From assembly GCF_901933205.1 (NCBI RefSeq), contig NC_044573.1:83658546-83722545 (forward strand): 64,000 bases of DNA, in the 5' to 3' direction. The notes beneath the pieces were generated by a model, which was not told where the DNA came from, searched no databases, and was given only the letters and a program-made list of their open reading frames with translations. Shown in pieces: positions 36,901 to 51,900 of the stretch (position 1 is the stretch's first letter; every line of letters starts with the position of its first letter). Origin of the DNA: Camarhynchus parvulus. Lineage: Eukaryota; Chordata; Aves; Passeriformes; Thraupidae. A program made the position numbers and the translations under genes.

Positions 36901-39900
36901 CTTTCCTGGTTGTGTTTTAACCTCTTTTATCTACCTTTGTCAAAATGTTTAACAAATGGTAATTAGTGTTCCAGAGCATTCCTTTCTCTGTGATAGTTTC
37001 CTTACCTTGCAAATGAATATATTAATGTATGAGATGGTTACACCCAAGTTCATACAATGAGACTATGATGCCTGTGGAAACCCCAAGAACATGAATCCTG
37101 TTAGTGTCTCCTTACCTGACTCACTGCCCTGTCAGTTTCCGTATTCTCAGGTTCCAGTAATCTCCACAGGTTCCTCAGTCTCTTAGATTTCTTCTGATTC
37201 ACTGTTTTGAAGGATAGTCTGAAATATAGACTAGGTTTTGTGCTCCAGTGGATAATGCTTATGGTTAAGGCTGATGTATCATTTCTATGTGGTTTTTAAG
37301 AGATAGGCACAATACAATTAAGATGTATCACAATTTAGTTGCCTTAGTCTAAGTGGCTTTGCCCCTGTCTTTACAGAAAAGCACCTGGCGGAGCTCAGCA
37401 GTGCCCAGGAGCGATGGTCCCTTCCTCGGACTGGAGTTTCTCTCAGTGATAGTTTTCCCTCAGTGATAGTTTTCCCTCAGTGATAGCTTTCCCTTAGCTG
37501 TCTTTGTGTCAGTAGATAGATGGGGCAATGTGCATGATTTATGTGAGTGCTTTAGCATGCAGTTCTCGCTATGGCTTTTTGAAAAGATTGTGTCTTTTTA
37601 TACACTGTAGCTTTCTCATGACCTAACGCGTTTAAAGGAGCATTATGAAAAAAAGATGAAAGATTTGATGTCAAACACTGTGGGAGCAGTAGAGATTCAG
37701 CAACTAAAGCAAAAACATGAGCTGAAGGTAGTGTAGTTGATTTTTGTAACTACCTACATTTAAATAATTGCTTTTCCAACACAGACAATGTTGTCTTTTA
37801 TTAATAGCTTGAAAAAGTAGACAATAATTTGTATGAAATGAATTCTGAATGTGCTGAATTTTTATTGTGCAGTCTTAAGTTAAAGACTGCAATATTGCTA
37901 TATTCTTAAAAATACTTGGTCAAGGACCTTTTCTCATGCTTACTTTTAATGTTAGCAGTCTCAGAAAATGAGATAGGGCATTTTCTTTCCCTGATGACTG
38001 GTGCCCTTATCTCAGAGTGTGAGCCAGGTGTACAACCCTAGTGTCTCTCTGAGACCATGGCTCCATGGGGCTAGCCTCGCCCTAGCTCTGCAGTGACACA
38101 GGGTCAAATTGGGAATCTCCCTGCTCTCCATTTTGAATGGAACTGGCATGAACAGACTGGGTTTTTGCAAAAAGCTTCAGTCTCAAACCCAGAAATTGCC
38201 TGATTGCATCAAGGCGGCTTTGTTTGTGTTCTGACAGTAGTGGGGATTTTTTGTTGTAGTGACATTTTGGGAAAGAAGTACAAAGCAGGGTATTTAATAA
38301 ACATTTTCCAGCAAAGGAAAATTCTTTGGTGTTTTTTTTTTTTGTTTCGTGAACTTTCATTTGACTGCAGTAGTGTACTGTAAGATTATGGAATTCTTAT
38401 TAATCAATGCATTTCTTCAATGAATGATGTTATTAGTTGTAACTTTTTCCTTCATAACAGTGTTTGTTTAAGAATATAGTTAATATATAACTGAGTCTAG
38501 GGGATTATCTTTAGGTCAGAAATACTTTGGAAGAGTTATTTGGACACTGAAAGATGGACAAGACCTCTGGCCAGTAATGACCTGTGAGTAGTAGGTATTT
38601 GTTCCATAAGATAACATTTGAGACTATTTAAAGTATGTTTGAATGCAGAAGGGTTCTTAAACATTTCTGCTCTTTTAGACTTGCATACAGTATTGCCATG
38701 AAGTAAGTCCTTGTCTCCAATTTTTATTTTATTTTGAAATACAGGAGCTTGGCTCTGAGCTTTCATGGTTCTCTCTACTTGCTGTACAGTCATTTGACTT
38801 TGGACAATATTGATAGCCTAAAAGTGTGCAGGCTCAGATGCTTTCCTATTATTCACTGAACATGTAGACTATATTTTTTATCTTGCAGATGCAAAAGCTC
38901 ATGAGAGCTGCTAGAGAAGGTACCAAAGATGGACTTGAAAAGACAAAAGCAGCTGTGAAGAAGGGTCGTTCCTTCATTCGGACAAAATCTTTCATTTCTC
39001 AAGGTATATGCTATTTACAGTGTTTCTCTTTGTTACATTCTCTAGTAATTTCTGGGAAGGAAGATGAATGGCCTAGCAATTTTTTGTAGTGGGAGCTGAG
39101 AGCTAGATGCAAGAAATCAGATATATATCAAAAATGTATGGTATAATATTCAGTTCAGATGACAGTATGGTCAGTGCATCTTGACCAGTTTTTTCTGTTT
39201 GGGGCAAGAACCTGTATGACCTGAGAAACCTGAGGACCACAGAGAAGGATCAATTTAAGAACAATAACAACAAGTCCCACCAAGCAGTGTGATCTAGGTA
39301 CTGGTAGATGGGAGTATGGAAGAGATGTTAAGTTACTGTCCCCAGCCAGCAGCCAAACCCCACACAGCCACTTGCTCACTCCACTACCACCAGGACTAGG
39401 GAGAGAATTAGAAGGGTAAGAGTGAGAACTTGTGGGTTGAGATGTAGACAGTGTAATAGTGAACATAAAAGCCATACACAAGCAAAGAAAGACAAGGAAC
39501 TAGTTCACTGCTTCCCAAGGGCAGGCAGGTGCTTATCCATCTCCAGGAGAGAAGGGCCCCATCACACACTGTGGTTACTTGGAACACAAACACCATCACT
39601 CCAAACGCCCCCCTCTCCTTACTCCTCTTTCCTCCCACTTTATATATGGAGCAGGATGTCATATGGTCTGGAATATCCTTTTAGTCAGTTTGGGTGACCT
39701 GTCCAGGCTGTGTCTCCTCCCAGCCTGCCATGCACCCTCACCAGCATGGCAGTATGAAAAGCAGAAAAGGCCTTGGCTCTGTGTAAACCCTGTTCAGCAA
39801 TAAAAAAAAAAAATTCTATATTATCAACCCCTGTGTCCAAATCCAAAATGTAGCTCCATACTAGCCACTGTGAAGAAAATTAATTCTACCCCAGTCAAAA

Positions 39901-42900
39901 TCAGCATAGTTACTAAGTCTGTCCAGGTCCTCCATCAAATAACTCTTGAATGTCAGGAGAATGTGCTGTTAAGACATGGCTTTCAGTGGAGAAGTAGCTG
40001 AGTATTTTAAAAAGTTCATCACTGGTAAGGACTAATGCTTTCCATGTTTAAGAGTGAATGAAAGCAGGGGGAAAGTGTACTGCTTAATCAGTTTGATGAT
40101 TTTTGATGAAAGTTGAATTTGGGTTGGGAAAACAGAAAGTGATGTAAAATCAAAAAGCCACAGAAGTATTTGTGTTCTTTCTGGAGTTGAGAGAAAGTGA
40201 CAGTCCTTTGTCATGAGCCATGGCAGCACCTGTCCTCAGGTGATTTTTTCAAGAGTCAGGTGGTAAATTAAGCTAATTTCTTTTTCAGGATAAGTCTGAG
40301 AGATAGTGTATCTTTCTGCTCAAGTGTCTGCCCAACTAATTGCATGGTAGTAACTTCAGAGTTTATAAAACTACAATTTTAGGAAGCTAAAACCACAAGG
40401 CTGGAACAAAATATTTTTATTGAGAGAGGTAACATAAAGTTGCTGTATGGGCCAGGACACATCTTACATCTCTGTCATGACCTCTGACTGCTTCTCAATT
40501 TACTTAATTCACAGCTTGAGTATAGAAAGGTACACAAAATGAGGTGATGAAAAAGTGTATCCTCAACTTCTTGCAGTTGAACAGATGAAAATTATCTGCA
40601 GAACAGTGTTACAATGGACCTGGCATTCCTTCTTACATTTCTAGAGATTAGGTTGCAGACCCAGTGTACCTGTGGGTGGCTGAATCTCATATCCACTTTC
40701 CAAATCAGCAGGGAGCTAGTGAAAAATTTCTTAACTAAACTCACAAGTTTCTCCCAGACATCAGACCTGCTTCCCTTATTTCTCTTTTTGTTCTGTTTCT
40801 CATACTGTTCTTTATGTCTCCTTTACTCGGGTCTGCTTGTTTGCCTGGCTATGTACTGCCACCTATCAGTGCTCTTCGGTGGTGCTTTTTCAGTTAAATT
40901 TTTACCTGCTGAGCAATGCAGAATCACTCACTCCTTTCGGATGGAAACAAAATTTTTGGTTAACTTGGCTACTTTAGTTCAGCTATAGAAGGGTGTATGG
41001 AATTTTTTTAGCTGGATCATGATATGGGTGTCTTCAGTTTCTTCCCAGTGATCATTTATTTTAAAACTGCTGTCCCTGGGGCTGTAGTGCTTTAGCCCAA
41101 GTTGTCATGTCCTGCCCTCTGGACAGCCCCATTCTCCTGGCTGAGAGGAGGGAGCAGTGGTCAAGCAAAAGATGGTTAGGCTGTCTGCAGCTGGGAGATA
41201 ATAGGATGCCTTTGAAAGGTGTTCTCTATTAGAGTACCTATTGGTAGTAACATTTATGTGATTTCCCAGATGATACAGAAGTGCCAGGAAATTTATTTTG
41301 TTTGGTAAGTGAAAATTTATTATTTCCGTGCTCAGATGATAGAATCTTTGCTTGTTTGGTTTTGTTTTGCTTTTTTATTCTTTCAACCCACATTTAGAAG
41401 CTGATATTTAGTTATTTATTTGTAGATCACAGATCATCTTGTCTGGAAGAAGAAGAGCAAAATTTATTTATTGATGTGGACTGTATGCATGCAGAAGCAA
41501 TTATGACTCCTATGCCTGAAGGATTATCACAGCAGCAGGTAGTAAGCTTTGGGAAATATGGTCTTCTTTTTTTTCCTCCCCTTCTGCTCTGCACCAGTGA
41601 CTCTTAGGAGCCTGTGATCTTCAAACATATTGGCATTTTACTTAAGTAGACATCAAATTCAGAACTGAATAAGTAGTTTTTTGAAAATTTGTGTGTGTGC
41701 ATAGAGTTGCATCAGTCCTGAATTCACCCAGAGGTGCAAAATGGTTTGCATTATAAAATTATCTATAAGAACTATATTGTTTCACTACCTGAACACTTAA
41801 ACTAGATGTGATGGTTTTGAGTGAAAAAAGGATGGAGTTAAAGCATTTTTATTGAACCAGAAAACATTGTTCCAGGTGCTCTGGGATTTTAATTTTAAAT
41901 GTAGACAATATCCTCTTTGAATCCAAAGATTTTTCTTGGTTAAAAAAAAATCATCCCCAGTAAAGCCAAGTCTACAGAAGAATTAATTTTGCTGTTTTCC
42001 ACCTCAAACTGTATAGTCACTGTGGAAATCACTTCAAAAAATACTGAAATCAGCATCAGTTAAGAAATTTTGGCTGAAAATAAATCCCTTGGGTTCATGT
42101 TACTCTATTGTTTTGACAACTAATAACTGTATGAGAGTTTTTTAACTTCTTGTGGTGCCAAGTCTTGAGTTAGTTGGTCAGTACCTTAAGAAAATGATCA
42201 AGAAACCAAACTAAGGGGCAATTGAGGAGAGTGCCATATATTTTCGGGATTTTTTTGTTTTGTTTTACCTTTTACTTGAGTGAGGTTTACTTTTCTCTTG
42301 TGTTTAACAGAGTGAAGTACTAATCTTGTAAAAAGCCACTACCAAACTGTGTTCCATTACTGTAAGATTTTAATATGAGATTTCAGCATCAGTCTGAATG
42401 TTCTTTTCTTCTTTCCAAATAGGAATTTGAGTTTCACCAGGGTAGTTTTGTACAAATAAGTTTACCCTCCTTTGCAAAAAAAACCCGGGGTGCTTGTAGT
42501 TTGGAACAAACTGGTAATAGTTGTGTAAGTCATGCCAAATATTGCTCATCTGCCCAGGAGGAGCTCTCCGAGTGGGCAGGAATGGAGTTAGGAAAGCCAA
42601 AGCTCAGCTGAAGCTAGTGAAGTGTGAGAGGCAGCAGTGAAGAGGTTCTGACATGTGCCTTGAAAACAAAAGGAGGCTGAGAAGAGCACAATACACTGCT
42701 TGGTCGGGCATGGACCTAGTGGTAAAGGGTCAAAACCTTTGCCTTGGGTTTCACTGGTGAGGCTTGTCCTCGGGACTCAGCCCATGAGCCCAGAGGCAGG
42801 TCGGCTGGGGTGAAGCCTAATCTGCAACTGGGGGAGCTGAGACCATCTGGACATACAGGTGTCTGTGGGACCAGATGGGATGGATGTAAGGATGCTGTGG

Positions 42901-45900
42901 GTAAGGCCTTTCTCAGTCATCTAAGATCACAGTGATCAGAAGACTGTGAAAAAGTGTCACACTCTTACCCACAAGAAGGAGAATTGAGTCTGGCCTCACC
43001 TCAGTCCCAACAAAAGTGATGCAGCACTTTCTCTTGGGAGCTATGTCTGTGTTCAGTAGGACAGGAGGGTGAGTGGGGAAAAATCAGCATAGATGAGCCA
43101 GAGTCCATTTGTGCACGACCAGCTTGAGCCACTTTGAGGTGACGGAGGGGAGAGGTGATTGTGTCTTTCAGCTGTCTCCTGAAGTATTCCTGTACTCCTT
43201 TAGGTGAGATACCCTCTGTATGGGTGGACTAAGAGGTGTGTGGGAAACTGGTGAGGACACCACACTCAGTGAGTCTGTGGTACAAAGTGCAGCGGGTGGT
43301 CAGTGTCAGTGCTCAGGAGCAGGCATGGGCCTCTGGCATGTAAAGCCTGTGTGAGTCATCTGGATGCCAGCTGCAGGGCACATCTGGAGGTGATGCCAAA
43401 CTGGAGGGGTGCAGCAGCTGTGTGGGGGAGGTTGGCTGCTGGTCAGCAGGGCTCTGGTGGGCTGGGTGCACAGAAACACTGGAGCAGTTCAGGGGGGCCA
43501 GCATAGCCTGGCTGTGGGAAGGCTGTGTCACAGCCCTGGGTGCCCCAGGCCAGGGCCCCCTTCCAGCCCAGCTGCCCTGTCGCAGCAGAGCTGCTCTGTG
43601 GACATGCTGGCTTCAAACAGCAGGTGGCATGATGGCTTCTGTTTAAATCCTGGTGCCTGCAAGTACTGAGGCTAGGGCTCATATCTATTGCAATAACCTG
43701 AAGCCACTACTAAGTATTGTTTTTGTGTGTTATAGAGCCTGAATTTTTATTTCTACAGATGTTTGTTCTTTTCAGAAGAATGGACTGTGACTAAAAGTAG
43801 GATTAGTATTCTTCACCAGAGCCACTGATCCGCTATACCAAATAAGACACTGCTAAATCCATTCTAAACACAGATTAGACACAACTAATTTTACTGTATA
43901 TATCTTAAGCAAAGCCTCAGATAATTTTGAAGTGCTCCTTTGAAATGCCAGTACCTGAAAGAAAATTCTTACATAACCTGCATTTAATAATGTAAAATAC
44001 AAATGTGGAAAATTTAAAGGCAGTGATGGTGGAGGAGGCAGGAGGCTGCAGGTTCTAGAGCAGAAAGAAGCAAGCCTGAGATTTGAGTTTCATCGTCGTT
44101 TAGGCTAGTTTAAAATAACAAAATGAGCAGGTTTTCCTTCTCTTGTAGTTGTGGAAAGTGGTTTGACCCTACTCCTGTGCTGTCTTCTCCCTCATAGTCC
44201 CCCTTTGAAACTCTAGGGTGAGCTGGATTAGGAAATGGATTTGGGTGAAAACAAATCCTTGTAACCAACAAGAAATCTAATTGATGGCAAGAAGCTTAAG
44301 TTCTAAACCAGACTGGTTCTCCAGTCCTTCCTGTCCTGCCACCCTCATGTCCATACAAAGTGTAGTTCAGCTGAAGCAGAAGGTGGAGAAGGAGGTGTAA
44401 TAAATAGCCTGTAGTTTAGCATGAAATATGGTAGCTTTTCCTGAAGGTCTTACAACTCTGTCAATGCACATAAGTATAGATAGCATGGGGGTCTTCACTT
44501 ATGCATGGTAATGCCCAAAAGAAAATGCTGACTTGGATACTTTCTCAGTTTATATGGTAGAGTTTATATGGCCTTAACTTTAAAAGACAATTAGTATTTG
44601 CTTGTTTGACCTTCATGTTGCTCTTAATAAATTTATAAAACCTATTAAAAATAAAATTTAGGACTGATTTTTTGGAAAATTGTTTCCTATTTTTTTGTAG
44701 CAAATCACTGAAGTAGTCAACATTATCTTATACCTATGATTTTTTCCATTAATGCCTACATATATACATTTAAGGTGCATAGGATTATGGAATATCCTGA
44801 TTTGGAAGATCATCAGGATTGTTGAAGCTCAGCTCCTGGCCCTGCACAGGACAGCCCTAAAAATTGGTGCCTAAAAGCATTGTTAAATGCCAAAGTCAAA
44901 ACACAAGTTTCAGAAGTTAAGCTTGGACTTAGAACAGTTAGAAAAAAATATAGATACTGATACAATAATTGTTGTTTTCTTTAAAGTAAGTACTTTTAAA
45001 ATAATAAATTAAATTACTTTTGGAGAGTGTAATTTTAGTACAGTTCCAGTATTGAAATTGCTTTTTATTTCTTTTGTTTTATTAATGTGAGAATTTTATA
45101 ATCATCATTTCCAACTATAATGAACGTGTTACCTGATTAGAGCTTTGGACAAAATTTTGTTGTTTCAACAGGTTGTGAGAAGGTATATTTTGGGCTCAGT
45201 AGTTGATAGTGAGAAGAATTACGTGGATGCTCTCAAAAGAATCCTGGAGGTACCTTAATATCTTTTGCATTTTAAAATTTTGAATATTTAAAAAAAATCA
45301 TTAAGTATCATTAAGGAATCTTTCCTATGACTAACACAGATTTTGCTACAGATGCTTCATGCCAAATGTTCAGTGATTTTGTGCATGTGTACTGTTGCAT
45401 AAGTTTGTTTTTCTGCTTATAGAAGTCCCTTTTTTTGTTTGTTTAAATCAATTTGCTTTTTCTTTTTCCACAGCAATATGAGAAGCCCCTTTCAGATATG
45501 GAACCAAAGTTACTGAGTGAAAGAAAACTTAAGATGGTCTTTTATCGAATTAAGGAAATTCTTCAGTGCCATTCAATGTTTCAGATTGCGCTGGCAAGTC
45601 GTGTTTCTGAGTGGGACTCTGTTGAAATGATCGGTGATGTCTTTGTTGCTTCAGTAAGCAAATATGTCAGAACAGATAATCTGTTTTTATTTTAGTCTTG
45701 TTTTTCTATCTCCATATCTTTCTAACTTAGCTGCTTTATTCCCATGTTCTCTAATGCCTGTGGCAACTGTCAGAGTATTTGTGTACTATCCTGGTAAGGA
45801 AACTGCCACCAACATGTCTTCAGCTTGGTTGGCAGATGTGAAATGATTGTGAGAAAAGTTTTCAGGCTTTGATTAATCTTTCAGACATTTAATAAACACT

Positions 45901-48900
45901 TTATTTTTATGAGAAATTAGAGATTCACAAACCCACAGAAATTAAGGTGAGACTGAGGCTCAGCATCTCGTAAAAAATGGGTAGTCATGCCTAGTAGTGT
46001 GCAAGTAGAAAGAAACCACGGGTAATGTCCTGAATTCCTGAGTTTGACCTGAGATGGGGCACTGATAGAGAGTATTTATAAAACCCTGTCCCATCATTAA
46101 TGGAAGTCCATTCAGTAAAGGACAGAATAAGCTACTGCTTTAAATTAGAGAAAACAGGAAATGGCCTTGGTTGATAGAAAGATGTTGTTCACCATGAAAG
46201 TGTGGCTCAAAGAGGCTGCCTGCCTTCTGGCTTGAGTGCTTTGTTTTATTGCCACCCAGGTGCTGGAAATCACCACCTTTTTATGCCTGCTGTAAGAGAG
46301 CTGGGATCTGATCACAGTTCATCCAAAATGAAATAGTCACTGAAGATTTGTTGTTTAAAGCAAACCTGCCTTGTTGTGTCTGAAGCAAGTTAGGTAGTCT
46401 TAATGAGACCAGCTCTGCAAAAGAGAGGGATGAAGTTACCAAGAAGGCAACGAGTGGTGGTCTTACCATTCCCATGACTGTTTGCAAGCCACACAATTTG
46501 TTTGCTTTTTTTGGTTAGCCCTTAATAGCCAAAGTCAGGATGTGAAGACCCTGGGACTTTGCTGATTTACTTAATCTGGAAGACAGGTAGTGAGATGATC
46601 AGGGGATCTCAGTTGTCGATTTGAATCTCAGGGGATGCCCTTTGATTGCCCATAGTCCTTCTGTCCCAGTGTTCTAGTCAAGATGAAACAATTCCTGTGA
46701 ATACATTTCTTGCCATTCACAGCTGTTATATCTTTCTGTTTCCAGCCTGTCTTCTGCAGAAAGATTATTTTGGGTATTACCAGTATTTCTGTATATCCAG
46801 CCCTAGGCCAAGCAAAGCCTTTAGTTCTGAGTGAGTCCCTAACAGCCAAGAGGTCTCTATAGCTGTGCTGGCAGAGATCTTTTGTACTTTTAGTTAAGAT
46901 TTGCCTTTTTTTCTTTTCAGTTTTCTAAATCTATGGTATTGGATGCATACAGTGAATATGTAAACAACTTCAGTACAGCAGTTGGGATTCTCAAGAAATC
47001 TTGTGCTACCAAACCTGCCTTTTTAGACTTCTTAAAGGTTAGTTCATTCTTAAAATAGTTGTGCATCTGCGATAAATAAGAAAGCATGAGTTATGATTTG
47101 GGACGAAATTTGACTGCTGATACTGTATATTGTCTCACTGTTTTTATGGACTTAAGATCTCTTTTATGGATTTGGCACAAACAGACCCCAGAGGGTGCCC
47201 TTCCAGTATTGTATTTTTGGCATAGTAACATGCTATGTTAGATCTGGGATGTATTTGGAAGTGCACAGTAGTTTTATTGTTATTCAAATCAGTTTATTGG
47301 TGTTTGCTTTACTTTATTAGTCTAAACATTAGGATTCTTCCATATCAGGTGAGCTTCAAATAGTAGTTTATCGTATGAAGCCACTTTTTAATTTGAAATT
47401 TATTTTAATTCTACTTTGTTTATTGTGTTGTGAGAGGTAGTGCAGCTGGATTTCCATTCTACAACAATTTCCCTGGATTTTGAAGATCGTGTTTCTGGTT
47501 TGGGGTTGAAATTGGTGATTTGGTGATTTTTTTTGCAGAATGCACACTGCCCTGTTGCATATGATGCTTGTCATGATATGTATGGAGAGCCTGGCACACA
47601 CAGTAGAAGTGCTGTGAATCCCTAGGGTTGACACCTTACAGACAGTACACAGAATCCATTGCAAGGCTTTTGGGTTGTCTATGACATTGCTGAGAGTGTG
47701 AGAGCTCAGCTTGTCTCATTCCCCAGGCATCCTGGATTGAGTTCTGCCTCTCAGAGCTGGTCACCCTGTCAGGTCTGTTACAGTGGTCCAAAAAACAGTA
47801 AAAACTGGGTGCCTAGTGCAACTCTTAGGTTGCATAGAGAAGGGTTGCAGGGGTTTGCCTTCAGATCTTAAGTTAACTAACAACTTTTTAAGTGTGGACA
47901 ACTGTGTGCAGGATGATATTTTGGAAGCCTCAATCATCTTGAAGATCAGACTCTCTAGTGAGCGTGTTGTCACAGGTTAAACATGTTCTACTGTTAAAAG
48001 CATGTTTTTCCAATAGAGACATAATCCACACCTCTCATTACTGCTTGTCAGGGCCACACTGGTTCTGCTTGCAGAAGCACAGCCAAACTCTGATGACAGA
48101 TGACACTTCTTTACCTTTCCTTTTTTATTTTTGCCCACCAGCAATGAAGATCAAAATCTTCATTACTGCTGTTTGGAAAAAAATAGATGTTTGTATAGAT
48201 AACTATGGAAATAAATTGTTGTGAAGCTGATAGTTGTAGCAATAAATAGCAATTTAAGCAAAACACCAGTTTAACATTGCTGAGAATTGCTTTTCTTTAT
48301 ATTGAGTATTTCCTCTAGCCTTTCTTTTTCTGGCCATTTCTGGCTTATTTGCACGTGCAAAAGAAATTTGTCTAGTTTTATCTGCCATTCGTGGTAACTA
48401 AAATAATGGATTCTAACATTTTTATTTCCACATATAAATCAACATTTTTTTCTTTGTTTCTTCTGATAAAGAAGATCAAAATCTCTGGTTGCATAGCACT
48501 GAGATTATGATGTTTTCCTTAGATTTCCTCTTAAAAACCATATGTAGGTTTTTAGACTTATAGGTGCTGCATTGGTTGTGTGGCTTTGGCCCAGCTGTAT
48601 TTATTAAAGAGGATATTTCAGTTCAGTGGCAGGCCATCATTTTGATAATGATGGGTTTTTCTAAAAGGTTTAATATTTTTTAATTAAATCTTGATAGTAA
48701 ATGGAATCTTTAGTCTCGTTATTATAATTAAGCAATATAAGCTTAATGTATAGCAATATAGAAGAATTTTTAGGAAATGTTTTCCTTTCCTTCTGTAACT
48801 GGTGGAAATGTGCTCATGTTAGTAAATGTGTCTTTCTTGCATTGCAGCAATGTCAGGAGTCAAGCCCTGATCGCATTACACTGTATGGTTTAATGATGAA

Positions 48901-51900
48901 ACCTATCCAACGTTTTCCACAGTTCATTCTACTATTGCAGGTAAATAATGTTTACCAAAGGGAGGCTCCTTTTGCATTCTTGCATAGTTTACCCTTGGGA
49001 TTACATGGTAGTTGTCTTCTGCTATAGGATCAGATTGCAGTGGAAGTGACCACGAGATCATGGGGAAATAAAGAGAAATTTCAGTGCATTAAACATGCTG
49101 ATCTCATAGTCTGATTACTGGGATGGGCAGTAATGACACTGCAGGAAGGCCTTAGTAAACTAGATTTACTATAGATTACTTGCTAAGTAAAATATAGCTT
49201 CTGAATAGTTTTCTACTGAAGGTGTATTTCAAATATGCAACTTGTTTATATCTGTTAGCTAGTAACACTTCAAAACATGAATAGGAACTTAGTGGCATTA
49301 CTTTCCATTGAAGAAAAAAACAAGTGGATTAAATTCATACCTTGGATAGTTTAGAATATGTGTGAGATGCAGAACAACAGTCCACTCTCTGACTGTTGGC
49401 TCACAGAACCTGCTAGAGCATGTTCAGCTTCCTTCTGACCTGCAGTGTCTTGTTTCTTTTCCCATGGAAACTGTGGATTTGATAGGAGTCCTTGGGTCTC
49501 ATGTCAACAGGCAGTCAAACTGCAGGAAGAGCACAATTCCCCAGTATAGACCTGCTCCAGACAAATTTGCTCTGTTTTTACCTTCTTCCAGTCCCCAGCA
49601 GATCTACCCCAGTAAGCACTGTGTGGTAGCTGTGTTCACAGGTGTCAAGAGCAGGACAGGCTTTGGGCTGCAGCTCTGGGAATTACTGGGGGTAAAGGAG
49701 CAGAGATAGTCATGGAGGAAGCATGTGGATTGGAAGCCATGGTTAGAGTTTTGGAAATAGCAGGAATGATGAAGTTTATTGTGGCAAGAAGATTTTTAAG
49801 TGCTCTGGGAATGGAGACAAAGTATAATTCAAACTGTTCCTACTGTATGCCTGCAAAAGAGAAAGACTTGGAGGAGCTGTTGTGACCTTAATGAAGTAAT
49901 GTCTCCTACTTTAGGAGGAGTATGCTGTCCATGTTTTAATGAGGAATAATAACAGTAATAAAGATAATACAATATTATTATGACAGTATATATCAGAAAA
50001 ATTTCATTTAAAATCATTGTTTATAGACACATACACATTACAGTATATTAATTGATTGCCAGATTGTTTAATACTATCTCCCTTCTCTGTAATTTTGTTC
50101 TTTAAATAAGAATGTATGTGATCCCATTCAGTATATTTTAAAGAATTACTATGATATTTGGGAAGTTAAACAATGTGCTGTCTGAATATTCATTAGGTGT
50201 TTATTGGTCTTACTCTTTAGTAGTACTCAAGAATGTTGAGTTGTAACTGTACATTCTGTAATCTTTGGAACCTGACTTTGGAAATAAAACCAATGGGGTT
50301 TTTTTTGTTTTATAATTACCCCTCAGGATATGTTGAAGAACACTAATAAAGGACATCCTGACAGATTACCTCTACAGATGGCTCTTACAGAGCTCGAGAC
50401 ACTGGCAGAGAAGTTAAATGAAAGGAAAAGGGATGCAGATCAGCGCTGTGAAATAAAACAAATAGCAAAAGCAATGAATGAACGTTACCTGAACAAGGTA
50501 AGGAAAGTATAATGGAAATGGAAGAGTCAGTTTCTGGGCCTTGAGTAATCTCTACAACAGACACCAAAGAGACAGCTATGTTGGTTTTTTTCTGTAGAGA
50601 TCAAGATGTCATGTAGAATGACATGGGGTCATTCTAGGGGTAGATATGAGATATGACCTGCCTCTGGGACTGTGAGATGTCACCTGCCTCTGGGATTGAA
50701 TAGGCTCACCACTGTGTGCTGGAATAGGCGACACACTGAACTTGCCTCAGCAGTATTGGTGTTCTGTGGCAGTGTAGGAAATAATAATATATACTAAAAT
50801 CTCATGTACGTGTTCTATGTGGAAAAATTCAACTTTTAATTTATCCTAGAAGCGAGGAATTACTCCTGTGTAAAGAAAGGGTCCATGTCCTTATACAGCA
50901 GTGCTCCCAACTGTGAAGCATTACAGGATGTGCTATTGAACGGGTCCAACATCTTCCTTGTTTTAGGGAAAATCTCCATCTATTTCATTCATATGTTTGC
51001 ATCCTACAATAGAAATATCTGAAAAGAACTCTAGAAGACATTCAGTAAGAAGGAAGGAAGGAACAATCTTTTTTATTTGAGTTCATTAGTAGCTATCTAT
51101 ACTGTGGATATATATATCCTTGTTTTATTTGTATCATAAATGATTCCTTCTTTCCCATGAAGTGAGGCATAAATGCTTCAATTAGTGCTTTTGTGAAGTT
51201 CCAATTTATTATCTTGTGGACTCCTTCTGAGGTAAAGTACTGGGGAAGTGTTGAAGGAATGGGATTGTTTTTGAAGATACAAAAAAGCACATCTTTTAGG
51301 AAAGCAATAGTCAACCAGAAAACTCTTATTTTAAGCTATGGAATACTGAATTAATTTTCATACTGGAAGAGCATTTCCATTCTAAGTGCGTTAGAAGATG
51401 GATTCAGACAATCTTACTTTCTTTTCTCGTTGTCATAATCCTGCTTCTTGAAGCAACTATTAATCATCTGCAAATAGTTCTAAGATACAGAATTTGCTTT
51501 TGAAGATGTTGCCCAGGTTACCTTTTGTCAGTTGATATTGATTACAAGATTTTGTGTGTTATGCAGTGGGTGATTCATTGATATATACATGGGTTGTTAC
51601 TCCGAATCTCGCAGGGTCCTGCAGGCTTGTGTGTTAATATCACAGAATCAGCTGAGTTGGAAGGGACCCACACAGATCATGGAGTTCAGCTCCTGTCTCT
51701 GCACAAGACCAGCCCTGAGAGTCACACCAAGTGCCTGATAATATTGTCCAAATGCTTCTTGAACTATGTCAGGCCTGGGGCTTTCACCACTACCCTGGGG
51801 AGCTGTTCCAGTGCCCAAACACCCTCTGGGTGAAGAGTCCTCCCCTCACGAGGAAGCTGTAGACTGCAGTGAGGTCTCCCCTCATTCTCCTCTTCTCCAC

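Larger units (their letters stand above)
34443..37610 (+). other. ARHGEF10 intron between coding exons 7 and 8
   Basis: 3.2 kb. It contains a GC-richer stretch at about 35035-35300 with no recognised content, an A/C-rich tract (36168-36295), an exon-like segment at 37377-37445 and a 17-bp triplicate (37442-37492). Confidence 0.75.
41539..45171 (+). other. ARHGEF10 intron between coding exons 10 and 11
   Basis: 3.6 kb. It holds a + strand CR1 coding-region fragment (42490-43520) and a short minus-strand CR1 3' end (44787-44880). The GC-richer part 43520-43680 next to the first is not assigned. The rest is AT-rich intron. Confidence 0.75.
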
